A stretch of 64,000 nucleotides of DNA from a virus: positions 1 through 64,000 of IMG/VR virus record IMGVR_UViG_3300044825_002173. One strand, 5' to 3'. Shown piece after piece: positions 39,983 to 49,217 of this stretch. The notes under the pieces were generated by a model. It was not told the origin of the DNA. It ran no database searches and was given only the letters and a program-made list of their open reading frames with translations. Positions within the stretch are counted from its first letter, which is position 1. Every line of letters begins with the position of its first letter. A program made the position numbers and the translations under genes.

Positions 39983-39990
39983 TATTTATA
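39983..39990 (-). promoter_or_regulatory. T4-type late promoter TATAAATA
   Basis: Exact TATAAATA containing the gp20 stop codon, 24 bases upstream of the gp67-like gene. Confidence 0.7.
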
Positions 39991-41671
39991 TCTCACCACC
40001 CTTGGGCATTTCTGCTACTTTTGCATTAACTTGAGTTTCTTTTCCTTGAGATTCTAAATCTGGTTCCATTACTGGTTGTCCCAAATCCATTTGAGAAGTT
40101 TGATCTAAAGGCATACCAGTCATAGGATCAACAGGTGCATTTGGATCCGGAATAATACCATCTGCAATTTCTTTTTTCATAATTTTGTCTTGTTCAATAA
40201 TTTCCTCATCAGTTTGACGAAGAATCTTTCTCCTAAGATAATCTTGTGAAAAATATTTTCCAACATAAGGTTCTGCAATTTGAACCATATTTAATCTCTC
40301 ATTTAATAGTTCAGAATCTTTTAATTCTGCAAAATGGTTATCATATAAGAAATTATATTGAATATGCTCTTCCATCATATTCCAGTCTTCTGGAGTAATG
40401 ATATTTTTAAGAATTAATTGTGTCTTGAGCATATCATGGAACATATAAGAGAATCTTTTCCTCAATCGAGCAACAAATTTGCTAAATTTGACTTCATCAC
40501 GAAGAATTTCTGATGATCTTCCAAGATTAAATCCACCATCTCCACCAATTCTTGTTGTAGGAACATTTAAAGATCTATAAAGTTTTTCTTGAAAATAATT
40601 AATATCTGTAATTTCGCCAAGATTCTGTCCACCAGGAAGTGTAGAAATTTCTGTTCCTCTTCCACCTTCTCTTCTTGGAAGCCAAAAATCTTCAAGCATC
40701 GCCATAAATTTCTTATCATCACGAATTTCTCCAGTGCTTGCGTCATAAACCATTTTATTTCTATAACGCATCATTACATCACGAAGATATTGTTCCGCTT
40801 TTACTTTAGGAAGATTTCCAACATCGATATAAAAAATTCTTCTTTCGGGAGCTCTTGATAATCTGTAAATAACAAGAGAATCTTCAATCATACGAAGTTG
40901 ATTGAGAGATTTAATTGCTTTGTGGAGATATGATAGAGTCGATCCTTTATTACGATCTACAAGTCCAGAAGTACAATAGGTTATTGAATCTCTAGTAAAT
41001 TTAATTCCACCAGTTCCACCCAAAGAAGCTGGATTACTGGTTGGATAAGTCATTTTTGGATTATAAATGAAATATTCCTCAATTTGAGGAAATTCAAAAT
41101 TCATAGGGTCATCTGAATTGACACCAGCCATCCTATAAGTTCTTTTATCTTTTTCAGATTTTTTTTGTTGACGCACATATCGCATCTTCATTGCGTCAAT
41201 ATATCTTAATTCTTGAATTCCCAAGTGAGGGTTCTTCAAATCAATTACTTTATGATAATAAAGTCTTCCATCAACATACCAGTTTCTATAAATTTCATGA
41301 GATTTTTTGTCAAAATCCAAAAGTGAAAGAATATATTTAAATTCTTGCCTAATTTTATTTTTGATACCATCACTTGCATTCAGATTAGATAATTCAATTT
41401 CAATTGGAGTATCATTCGTATCACTAACAATAGCTTCGTTTACAATATCTTCAATGGCACTATCACATTCTGGGTGAAGTGCCATTTCACGATATCTTTT
41501 GATAAGATCAAATTCTGTTCTATAAACACCCTCAATATCTACATATGAACCAAAAAAACCACTGCTCAAGTAATAATCTGATTCGTCCTCTCTATTATCA
41601 GGAACAGGAGAAGCAATACTCGGAGACAGTGGTTCTGTATCTTCAATAGAAAATCCAAATAATTTTGCCAT
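39986..41671 (-). CDS. gp20: Portal protein gp20
   Basis: 561 residues (T4 gp20 has 524). A dodecameric ring at one head vertex, it nucleates assembly and is the DNA channel for gp17 packaging. The segments TEFDLIKRYREMALHPECDS, DVGNLPKVKAEQYLRDVMMR, REGGRGTEISTLPGGQNLGE and DGGFNLGRSSEILRDEVKFS are the diagnostic stretch used in cyanophage diversity surveys. The start MAKLFGFSIEDTEPL is typical. An AATAAATA element is 23 bases upstream. Confidence 0.97.
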   Translation of the reverse strand: MAKLFGFSIEDTEPLSPSIASPVPDNREDESDYYLSSGFFGSYVDIEGVYRTEFDLIKRYREMALHPECDSAIEDIVNEAIVSDTNDTPIEIELSNLNASDGIKNKIRQEFKYILSLLDFDKKSHEIYRNWYVDGRLYYHKVIDLKNPHLGIQELRYIDAMKMRYVRQQKKSEKDKRTYRMAGVNSDDPMNFEFPQIEEYFIYNPKMTYPTSNPASLGGTGGIKFTRDSITYCTSGLVDRNKGSTLSYLHKAIKSLNQLRMIEDSLVIYRLSRAPERRIFYIDVGNLPKVKAEQYLRDVMMRYRNKMVYDASTGEIRDDKKFMAMLEDFWLPRREGGRGTEISTLPGGQNLGEITDINYFQEKLYRSLNVPTTRIGGDGGFNLGRSSEILRDEVKFSKFVARLRKRFSYMFHDMLKTQLILKNIITPEDWNMMEEHIQYNFLYDNHFAELKDSELLNERLNMVQIAEPYVGKYFSQDYLRRKILRQTDEEIIEQDKIMKKEIADGIIPDPNAPVDPMTGMPLDQTSQMDLGQPVMEPDLESQGKETQVNAKVAEMPKGGEI

Positions 41672-41693
41672 AATTTATTTTAGGTATTTTGAC

Positions 41694-41701
41694 TATTTAT
41701 T
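41694..41701 (-). promoter_or_regulatory. Late promoter-like AATAAATA for gp20
   Basis: One mismatch to TATAAATA, 23 bases upstream of gp20, in the 31-base gap after gp19. Confidence 0.4.
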
Positions 41702-41702
41702 A

Positions 41703-42290
41703 TTATCTTAAACGTGTCCAATATTGAACTTGGAAGTCAACAGTAAACTCTTCAATGGTATCAGTAGTATCATAAGATAAATCGATTGCAGAAATATTTG
41801 TTGGGAAAATATCATAAAACTGATATTCAGCAGCAACATCAAGTCCAGGACCAAAAGGAGGTTCTGCACCTACAGACCCACCAGTTGTTCCTGTAGCGCC
41901 ACCTCTCTTTAGTTGTTTGACAATTGCATTCTGCATATAAACTTCAGGATTAGCAAAACCGCTTGCATCTCCATATTGTGCAATTGCTTGCATCCAATTT
42001 TCCATAGTATTTCTAATAGCAAAATCCTGGTCATTAATTACCGTAACTGTCCAAACATCAAATGTTCTATCTCCAGCAACTTTAAAAACTCTTCCTCTGA
42101 AAGGAACATCAATAGAAGCTATGGTTGAAGCTGGAAGAGCAGCTGATTTACAAAGAATGGAGAATTTATTATCTGCATAATTTGCATCTTTTTCAATAGC
42201 AGTTGGTAGTGTGAGATCCACTTGGAATAAATTGGGGCGAGCGCCGCCTCCAATAAGTGCTGATTTAAAATCCTGAATGTTGTGAGCCAT
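41703..42290 (-). CDS. gp19: Tail tube protein gp19
   Basis: 195 residues (T4 gp19 has 163). It polymerises into the inner tube of the contractile tail. The beginning MAHNIQDFKSALIGGGARPN, then NLFQVDLTLP, the conserved SAALPASTIASIDVPFRGRV and the final VDFQVQYWTRL are standard. A Gly/Thr-rich loop near 135-150 (GGATGTTGGSVGAEPP) is an insertion relative to T4. A strong GGAGG Shine-Dalgarno sequence precedes the ATG. Confidence 0.96.
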   Translation of the reverse strand: MAHNIQDFKSALIGGGARPNLFQVDLTLPTAIEKDANYADNKFSILCKSAALPASTIASIDVPFRGRVFKVAGDRTFDVWTVTVINDQDFAIRNTMENWMQAIAQYGDASGFANPEVYMQNAIVKQLKRGGATGTTGGSVGAEPPFGPGLDVAAEYQFYDIFPTNISAIDLSYDTTDTIEEFTVDFQVQYWTRLR

Positions 42291-42322
42291 TTTTAGTTCC
42301 TCCTTTTTTGTTTATTTTAAAA

Positions 42323-44869
42323 TCAAACAGTACCAGCAACTTCTTCAAAACTTACACCTGTTCTGGTAGCAACAAAGGTAAGTGTGACATAATTAATTGA
42401 TTTAGTTGGTTTCAGGAAGATGTCTGCTCTAAATTCATTGTTATCGATAACATCAGGAGTATTGTTTGAAGAATCACAAACTACCAGGAATCCATAAAGA
42501 CCTCGTTTTGCCTGAACATCACGCAGATAAGGTTCAACAATATTTTTAAAGTTTGCTCTAGTGATTTCATCATTTAATTCAAAAAGTTGAGCTTGAGCAC
42601 TTCTTTGAAGTGCCTGTTCAATAGTAAGGAATAGGCGACGTACATTAATGCGATCAAATGCAGATGCATAACCAAGACCAGTTTTATCTCCAAACAAGAG
42701 AGTTCCAACACCAGGTTGAGTTATAATTGAATTAACTCTGCTGGAATAAAGTCTATCTCTTTGTGCTTTATTTGGATTATATGCTAATTTTATTGCATTA
42801 TTAAGTATTCCTCTTTGCTGTCCTGCTGGAGAGAACCAAGGATATGCAACAATATTTGTACGACACATAAGTCCAGCAACATCTGGGTTGCATGGAATGT
42901 ACACAAATCTATTGTTAAATCTATCATAAGTGTACTTATATCCACTATCAAATACTGCATAAGAAGATGATGGCATTTGAGTGAAGAATCCAATTATATT
43001 ATCAGTTTGAGTATTAGTGTTTGTAACACCAATAACATTTCCTCTATGTGGAGAAACAACTGCAATACAATCTTTTCTTTGCTCTGCAATTGAAACTAGA
43101 TAATTTGCTTTAGTTTTGGATTCATCTTCATTTGCTAATCCAGGACCCATAATTAAATAATCTACTTCAATTTCATCTCTATTTTCAAATAGATCGTAGG
43201 AATTTAATAGATCACCAAGTAATGGAGTAAAACTTCCGGTTTCTCCATTTCCATTTTGCTTATAGTCATTTCCTCCACCTAATGTATATAATGCATTTCC
43301 AAGAGCACTAAAGACTTTATCTTGAGAAGGTTCATTCCACAATCCTTCAGTTTGTGAATAAGGTGAAAAATCTTCACTAAATCCAGTTGCAAAAATTTCT
43401 TCATTGTTTGATGCATCTGATGGATTATCTCCAACATAAACATAATTAGAATATTGTGCAAGATATTCTTTCCACCAAATTCTTTGTGGTGAATTTACTG
43501 CAGAAACTGCATCGCTTGCTTTTGATAGGAATAAGTGCTTCTCAAGAAGGTTTCCTTGGACACCTGTAATACTTCCGGTGTCGTCAAATATTGCCACATG
43601 GAGTGCATCATTTTTACCATTTCTATCAAGGACATACTTATTAGAAACTGGTTTCGGTGCAATTGATTTCCAATAAATTGATCCATTAAGTAGATCAATT
43701 CTTTGCTCATCATACCAGTCTTTTACATTTGAAGAAGAACTTCCAACAGTATTAACTCCAACAGCGCCAAGAACACCACCATCTTCAGTGAATCTTAAAG
43801 TATTTCCAGGTCTAATTGATGCTGCCTGGTTTCTCTCCTGATACGTAATAGGAATATCAGTGGAAGTTCCGGCTGCCACTCTAGAAACAATCTTAACATC
43901 TATTGCATCTGTTTGAACTCCAGTTATAATTCCTTTCAAATAACCATTAAATGAAGTTGTTACTCCAGGAATATTTTGATTGACTAAAGCAACAGTAACC
44001 CCAAGTCCAATGCCATTATCTGCTCTTGCAGTTAATGTCTGAGCAAATGTAGAACCAACAGTAATAATTTGATCCGCTTTATCGTCAATAATACAAACTT
44101 TTAGATCATTTGCCCAAGAACCAGGAGTTTTTGCTGAAAAAATGTAACTTGCAATATCATCAGCGTGAGATTCGTTATAATTATCAAAATTAGTAATTTT
44201 TAAAGTAGAATCACCTACTACAGATGTGCCGGATGTTGTGTAAATATCAGTAATATCAAGAGTGATAGAACCGGTTGTTGCCACACCCACTGTAGCGCCA
44301 ATTTTAGTATTACTGATCGTAATGGTATCTGCGGTAGTAAATCCAACACCACCGTTAGTAATTAAAACTGATGAAAACTTTGCGTTTGCAATTCCATCTG
44401 TAGATGCAATACTAACCTTTAATATTGCACCTGTACCACTACCACTTGTACTATAATCCGTTTCAGTAAGAGTAAAATCTCCACCAACAGTGGTTCCAAT
44501 ACCTGTAGTTTCGTTGGTAACGTTATAAACGACAGTGGTATCAAATCCAGTTATCTCACCAGTTCTTGTTCTCTTTGCATTTGCATTTACAAGATAATCT
44601 CCATCAGTTCTTACTACTTTAAGAACTCCTCCATAAGTCAAATAAGAGGATGCGCTCATCCAGTATTCATACTGACCATCTAAAGTTAGTGGTTTTCCAA
44701 AATTGTTGATTAACTCTTGTTCAGTTGCAATATCAATTGGATAATCTACAGGTCCAATTGAAAAAGGTCCTGCAATTCCTCCAATATTATCTAAAACATT
44801 ATCAGCTCTTCCTACTGTTAAATCAACCTCTCTGACGAGTACGCCTGGAGATAATTGAGGAGTCGCCAT
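42323..44869 (-). CDS. gp18: Tail sheath protein gp18
   Basis: 848 residues (T4 gp18 has 659). It forms the contractile sheath. The N-terminus MATPQLSPGVLVREVDLTVG and the C-terminal region NIVEPYLRDVQAKRGLYGFL, then DVIDNNEFRADIFLKPTKSI, are conserved. About residues 120-340 hold inserted beta material including a NGGVGFTTAD element like the repeats in gp14 and gp7. The extra length comes from this insertion, likely exposed on the outer sheath. A GGAG ribosome site and an AATAAATA element precede the gene. Confidence 0.96.
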   Translation of the reverse strand: MATPQLSPGVLVREVDLTVGRADNVLDNIGGIAGPFSIGPVDYPIDIATEQELINNFGKPLTLDGQYEYWMSASSYLTYGGVLKVVRTDGDYLVNANAKRTRTGEITGFDTTVVYNVTNETTGIGTTVGGDFTLTETDYSTSGSGTGAILKVSIASTDGIANAKFSSVLITNGGVGFTTADTITISNTKIGATVGVATTGSITLDITDIYTTSGTSVVGDSTLKITNFDNYNESHADDIASYIFSAKTPGSWANDLKVCIIDDKADQIITVGSTFAQTLTARADNGIGLGVTVALVNQNIPGVTTSFNGYLKGIITGVQTDAIDVKIVSRVAAGTSTDIPITYQERNQAASIRPGNTLRFTEDGGVLGAVGVNTVGSSSSNVKDWYDEQRIDLLNGSIYWKSIAPKPVSNKYVLDRNGKNDALHVAIFDDTGSITGVQGNLLEKHLFLSKASDAVSAVNSPQRIWWKEYLAQYSNYVYVGDNPSDASNNEEIFATGFSEDFSPYSQTEGLWNEPSQDKVFSALGNALYTLGGGNDYKQNGNGETGSFTPLLGDLLNSYDLFENRDEIEVDYLIMGPGLANEDESKTKANYLVSIAEQRKDCIAVVSPHRGNVIGVTNTNTQTDNIIGFFTQMPSSSYAVFDSGYKYTYDRFNNRFVYIPCNPDVAGLMCRTNIVAYPWFSPAGQQRGILNNAIKLAYNPNKAQRDRLYSSRVNSIITQPGVGTLLFGDKTGLGYASAFDRINVRRLFLTIEQALQRSAQAQLFELNDEITRANFKNIVEPYLRDVQAKRGLYGFLVVCDSSNNTPDVIDNNEFRADIFLKPTKSINYVTLTFVATRTGVSFEEVAGTV

Positions 44870-44903
44870 GTTTTTCTCCGTAAATCTCAGTTTAACTAAA
44901 AAT

Positions 44904-44911
44904 TATTTATT
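44904..44911 (-). promoter_or_regulatory. Late promoter-like AATAAATA for gp18
   Basis: One mismatch to TATAAATA, 35 bases upstream of the gp18 ATG. Confidence 0.45.
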
Positions 44912-44950
44912 AAAAATGTACTTTACGTGGAGAAAACGTGACGTGAATAT

Positions 44951-45184
44951 TCACCAATCAGGATATTGCCATTGCAAAGTAGTTGATATATTTCTTTTCT
45001 TTGACTCAATAACTCTCTTTACCGTACATTCTTTACACTCATATGAAAAGGATGATGCAACAGGACCTCTATCTTTACGAGTTCTATAAAAACCATCAAT
45101 TAAATTTTTGTCTTCACCACAAGTCCTGCATTTTCTATCTGTGAGTAGTAAATGCCCCAATTTGATTTGCTTATCCAAATCCAT
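44951..45184 (-). CDS. Zinc-ribbon protein between gp17 and gp18 (77 aa)
   Basis: 77 residues from the ATG at 45182-45184, which overlaps the gp17 stop as TAATG. It carries two CxxC pairs, CRTC (about 19-22) and CKEC (about 47-50), with the aromatic FYRTRKDRGPVASSFSYE between them: a zinc ribbon or treble-clef type element. Similar proteins next to phage nucleases and packaging genes exist, but this one has no HNH His-Asn-His. It could bind DNA or the terminase; unproven. Confidence 0.75.
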   Translation of the reverse strand: MDLDKQIKLGHLLLTDRKCRTCGEDKNLIDGFYRTRKDRGPVASSFSYECKECTVKRVIESKKRNISTTLQWQYPDW

Positions 45185-46833
45185 TATTGATATTCCCACA
45201 TATATGCCATATCACCATATTCATCAACAAACCATCTATCACCATTTACATCAACAAAACTACTATCGTTTAATCCATCGGTTATAAAACCAAATGGTGC
45301 CATATCTTGTTCTATTTGATTTTTTTGTTCTTCATATAATCTTTTTCTAACATCTTGGTCAGTAAGTTCTTTGAAATAATCTTGTGCGACTAACCAAGCA
45401 TAAATTACCAAACACATTGCCAAGTCATCATTACAACCTTCTTCTGCTTCAAATGAATTATGCTTTTGTATAAAAGTTGTAAGTTCACTCATAATATCGT
45501 AATCTTTAAAGAGAAGTTTATTCTCCTCAATCATAGTTTTTAGGTTAAGACATCCAACTTTTTTTACGGTTTTGGACATCTTTACTCCAAGTTGAGTTTT
45601 CTTTCCTGAAAAACCTTGTCCAACAATTTGACCTGCTCTTCCTCTCATAGAGCACATCAAAAGATTAGTATATTCCAAATCATAATGTATAATTGATGCT
45701 ACTTGATCTCCAACATCATTAACTTCACATAAAATATATGCATTATTATAATTTTTTGCTACATCTACGATAATGCTTGGAAATAACATTGGTTTAATTT
45801 CATTATTTCTATATTTTGCAACTACCTGATGTGGAAATGTAGTAATATCGACTACAATAAATGCTGAATAATCATTACCAACTCCTCTAGCAACGTCCAC
45901 TGAAATTAAATAATCATGGTTTTCCATAGAATCTTCATAAACATCCAACCCACCACTACTTGTTTTTGGATGATCATATACAAGTGCTCTAAGTTTTGAT
46001 GGTGCTATTAAAGTATCTACTGACCCTAAAAACTCACATTCAAACTCAACTTTGAATTGATTTTCTGAAGTGTTTGCAATAGTCTGCTTCTTCCATTCTT
46101 CGTCTCTACCGGGAACTTCACTCCAATGAACGTCAGTATAAACATACTCATTTTTGCCTTTTTCTGCATCATGCCACATACGGTAGAAATGATTCATACC
46201 GTGCGGAGTTGAAACTATAATAACTTTAGTTTGTTTACCTGAAGTAATGGTAGGATATACTGATGCAAAGAACGAATCTGCAATATGATTTGGGACGAAA
46301 GCAAATTCGTCCAAGAATAAAATGTTAAATGACATTCCTCGGACAGCAGATGCAGATGTTGAAGCTGCAAGAATCTTAGAACCATTTTCAAGTTCAAGAG
46401 AACCTTTGTTCCAAGAAATAATACCTTGCTGCATCCACTTTGGAAGGTTTTCATAAGCAGTCTGTAACCTATCCAGAAGTTCTCTGGCTGTCGCTGCTTT
46501 ATTTGCCAAGATACCAATATTTACGTTGTCATTAAAAACAGCATAATGCAAGAGAAAGGATACCACAGTCGTTGACTTACCAGTCTGTCTTGGCATCTTA
46601 CAGATATTAAATCTGTGCTTATGAAAATTATTAATTAATTTCTCTTGAAAATGATATGGTTGAAATGGTTGTAATCCATGATCAAGAGTAACAATTTTTA
46701 CATAATTTTTGGAAAAATAAACCGGATCATTCTGGCATTTGACAAACTCAAGAATTTGTTCTTGAGTAAATTCGTGAGTAGTATTTGCCTTTTTTAAAAG
46801 TGGATTACCAAGATATACATCATTATTTGCCAT
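45184..46833 (-). CDS. gp17: Terminase large subunit gp17
   Basis: 549 residues (T4 gp17 has 610). This ATP-driven DNA packaging motor and headful nuclease has the classical PRQTGKST (81-88), Walker B ILFLDEFAF (171-179, D175, E176), the coupling motif VSTPHG (208-213) and the nuclease domain DVARG (313-317). No intein is present. The start MANNDVYLGNPLLKKANTTH is typical of cyanomyoviruses. It is followed by a zinc-ribbon protein with overlapping codons. Confidence 0.97.
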   Translation of the reverse strand: MANNDVYLGNPLLKKANTTHEFTQEQILEFVKCQNDPVYFSKNYVKIVTLDHGLQPFQPYHFQEKLINNFHKHRFNICKMPRQTGKSTTVVSFLLHYAVFNDNVNIGILANKAATARELLDRLQTAYENLPKWMQQGIISWNKGSLELENGSKILAASTSASAVRGMSFNILFLDEFAFVPNHIADSFFASVYPTITSGKQTKVIIVSTPHGMNHFYRMWHDAEKGKNEYVYTDVHWSEVPGRDEEWKKQTIANTSENQFKVEFECEFLGSVDTLIAPSKLRALVYDHPKTSSGGLDVYEDSMENHDYLISVDVARGVGNDYSAFIVVDITTFPHQVVAKYRNNEIKPMLFPSIIVDVAKNYNNAYILCEVNDVGDQVASIIHYDLEYTNLLMCSMRGRAGQIVGQGFSGKKTQLGVKMSKTVKKVGCLNLKTMIEENKLLFKDYDIMSELTTFIQKHNSFEAEEGCNDDLAMCLVIYAWLVAQDYFKELTDQDVRKRLYEEQKNQIEQDMAPFGFITDGLNDSSFVDVNGDRWFVDEYGDMAYMWEYQ

Positions 46834-46850
46834 AACAAATTCCTAAAAAA

Positions 46851-48758
46851 TTAATTACAATTCCAGCGTTTGCGTGCTGCCTTACCTCTTTCTCCAGTCC
46901 AACTTCTAGAACGACTACAGAAATTTCTTCTCCTTTTCCAGTCTGCCGAACCTGGTTTTAATTCTGAAGGAGGTGTGGTAACAGCAGTTTTAAGTTTTGA
47001 ACCTTTATTTTCTCTTCGATATGCCTTTACTGCAGCACGACTCAAACCATCAGTTCTGTCTTGACGATTAATCCTTTGCCAGTCTTCATCAACCTCAACT
47101 TCTTCTCCCATTGGTTTTACATAATTTCTACTAGGACCAGGTTTTGCTGCACTTCCACCTTGAGGTCCAAATGCCTGGATTAAAGGTTGTCCTGGTTGAA
47201 TTTCAGAGACGGAATGATAAACAACTATTGATCCTGGATAAACTTTTTGAAGTTCATCATTGATTTCTTTACGTGTTGGAAGTTTGACTTGAGGAAAAAA
47301 CATTTTAAGAGAATAATATTTTCCTCTCCAATTTAAAGTTACTCCAATTACATTGCCAGTTTGTGCCTGAAGTCTTGTCGCTTCATCTACTTGAGATTTA
47401 AATCCTTTAATTGGTTCAGGTTTAATAATATCAACAACTTCTGCAAATGTATTTCCATTTGCATCCTCAATAGTAACATTTTCCGATTTTACGCAAGAAC
47501 CTTTTTCAAATTTAGTAGTTCCTTTTTTTCTTTTATAACCTTTCCAACATGGACCACTTTCTCCTAGTTCTGATAAAATTTTATCTACTATGGATGGTTC
47601 GTATTCGGCATTTATGTTTCTAATATTAGTATCTCCAGGTCTCACCAAAGGCATTCTAGGTTCTTTTCTTTTTGATTGTGCCGCCTCTCTTTCTCCTTCA
47701 GTTGCACCTTGCTGAGAAAGATTTCTAATACTTGTAGAACGTTTAGATTTTCTAATATCTTTAGGATTTACTTCAAAACTTATTCCCTCTTCCATCTCTC
47801 CACTCGCAACATAGTCTGCAGCAGTATCAATATAATCTGCAGCCTTAGTAATTTTTGATTGAACCCATGCCTCAAGATCACCTTCGCCTTTACCAACTTT
47901 TGCTTTAAGTCTTTTTACTGCGTCCTCAATGGTCTTGAGTTCTGATCTTGCCATCGAATATTCTTCATCTTTCACAGATACTTTATCCCATGCTTTCTCT
48001 CCATAAGAACACTCAGATCTTGTTTCTCTTTTATCACATAAAGGACAGTATCTTTCTTCTTCGTGCATGGTTTCCTCCGATTTAGTTCCCCAGTTTGCAG
48101 CACCAACTTTACGGCATTTTACAAGTGCTCCAGATGCATATGCACTTGGCCATACATCATATTTAGACTTTACTTTATGATAGCAAGCATCTTTTTTACC
48201 GCTACCTTTACCTGGTTTATCTTTCACTTCTAGCAAATCCATTTCTTCTTTCCTTGTTTTTCTATCTGTTCTTACCATAGTTGGTTTAGCAGCACCAGAT
48301 TTTTGTGGTTGATTTGGATCTTCTCTTCTCTTCGCTGCTCGTGCAGCAAGTCTTTCTGCTCTAGTCATCGAAGCACGCTTTTCGGATGATACGCATTTAG
48401 GAGTGGCAGTTTCTCCTTCTTCTCTAGCACAAGCATCTCCATCTACAACATCAACCCAACCTTTTTCGCCTTTTTTTGATTTGGACTTACCAAACCAATC
48501 ACGAAGACCTTCTTCAGTTACATCTTTAAACTTTTTATGATGTTTTTTAGCGTCTGCTTCCATTTTTTTGAGACGAGTATAATAATCTGGAATTTCATCT
48601 AGATGCTGAAGAGCAATATCCATCGCTAACTCATGATCTTTTGTGTGTTCATGTTCAATAGGTTCGCCCATATCAAGTTGCTTTTGTATAAAAGAAACAT
48701 CAAGACGATGCTTCTTTGCAATTTGCTCAACTGTTTTATGAGATTTGAGTTTATTCAT
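46851..48758 (-). CDS. Mosaic virion protein with several small domains (635 aa)
   Basis: 635 residues with a modular design. Residues about 1-80 (VEQIAKKHRLDVSFIQKQLD, EHTKDHELAMDIALQHLDEI) match a DUF5661-like start. Then come basic stretches, KKDACYHKVKSKYDVWPSAY and ASGALVKCRKVGAANWG (a DUF5872-like element), CPLC-RSEC cysteines, and the domain shared with the 106-residue protein at 39476-39796. The C-terminus RRRNFCSRSRSW...AARKRWNCN is a small basic cysteine motif found in other marine phages. I know no function. The basic, domain-shuffled character and its position between gp16 and gp17 suggest a packaged DNA-binding protein. Confidence 0.8.
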   Translation of the reverse strand: MNKLKSHKTVEQIAKKHRLDVSFIQKQLDMGEPIEHEHTKDHELAMDIALQHLDEIPDYYTRLKKMEADAKKHHKKFKDVTEEGLRDWFGKSKSKKGEKGWVDVVDGDACAREEGETATPKCVSSEKRASMTRAERLAARAAKRREDPNQPQKSGAAKPTMVRTDRKTRKEEMDLLEVKDKPGKGSGKKDACYHKVKSKYDVWPSAYASGALVKCRKVGAANWGTKSEETMHEEERYCPLCDKRETRSECSYGEKAWDKVSVKDEEYSMARSELKTIEDAVKRLKAKVGKGEGDLEAWVQSKITKAADYIDTAADYVASGEMEEGISFEVNPKDIRKSKRSTSIRNLSQQGATEGEREAAQSKRKEPRMPLVRPGDTNIRNINAEYEPSIVDKILSELGESGPCWKGYKRKKGTTKFEKGSCVKSENVTIEDANGNTFAEVVDIIKPEPIKGFKSQVDEATRLQAQTGNVIGVTLNWRGKYYSLKMFFPQVKLPTRKEINDELQKVYPGSIVVYHSVSEIQPGQPLIQAFGPQGGSAAKPGPSRNYVKPMGEEVEVDEDWQRINRQDRTDGLSRAAVKAYRRENKGSKLKTAVTTPPSELKPGSADWKRRRNFCSRSRSWTGERGKAARKRWNCN

Positions 48759-48775
48759 TGATAAAATAGAACCTT

Positions 48776-48787
48776 TATTTATTTATT
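48776..48787 (-). promoter_or_regulatory. Late promoter-like AATAAATAAATA
   Basis: Two overlapping AATAAATA elements, 17 bases upstream of the 635-residue mosaic protein and overlapping the gp16 stop. Confidence 0.35.
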
Positions 48788-49217
48788 ATTCCTGTTCTCC
48801 TTGCGATTGTTGCTTAAGAAGTTTTGCTAATTCTGCAGTTGATCCAACAAAAAGTGCATTGTTTACTGTTGTAGGTCCTTTTGTCGTCTCTTCTTCAACA
48901 TCTTTTTTAATTTTATGTAGTGCCATAAGTTTTTCGGCAATTTCACTTGTGTTTTTGATTAACTGTCCAGCAACTTCATATGCTCTTGGCATCTCACTTT
49001 CTTGCGCTAATTCAAGAATACCATTAATTGCCTCTTGACCTTTTTCGACTAGAGAATATAAATTTCCTCTTGCATATTCATAATCTTTCTTGATATCATC
49101 AGCAGTTGATGCTAATTTTTCTATTTTTTCATCAACGGTTTGCTTTTCTATGGAAACTACTTCTCCATCTACATTAAAAGCATCATTTAATCCATCAAAT
49201 TTTTTAGTCATTTTCAT
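48786..49217 (-). CDS. gp16: Terminase small subunit gp16
   Basis: 143 residues (T4 gp16 has 164). It recognises DNA ends and stimulates gp17. The central coiled-coil KKDYEYARGNLYSLVEKGQE, MPRAYEVAGQLIKNTSEIAE and the closing NNALFVGSTAELAKLLKQQS align with T4. A second in-frame ATG at 49209-49211 is possible. Its start overlaps the gp15 stop by 4 bases. Confidence 0.93.
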   Translation of the reverse strand: MKMTKKFDGLNDAFNVDGEVVSIEKQTVDEKIEKLASTADDIKKDYEYARGNLYSLVEKGQEAINGILELAQESEMPRAYEVAGQLIKNTSEIAEKLMALHKIKKDVEEETTKGPTTVNNALFVGSTAELAKLLKQQSQGEQE

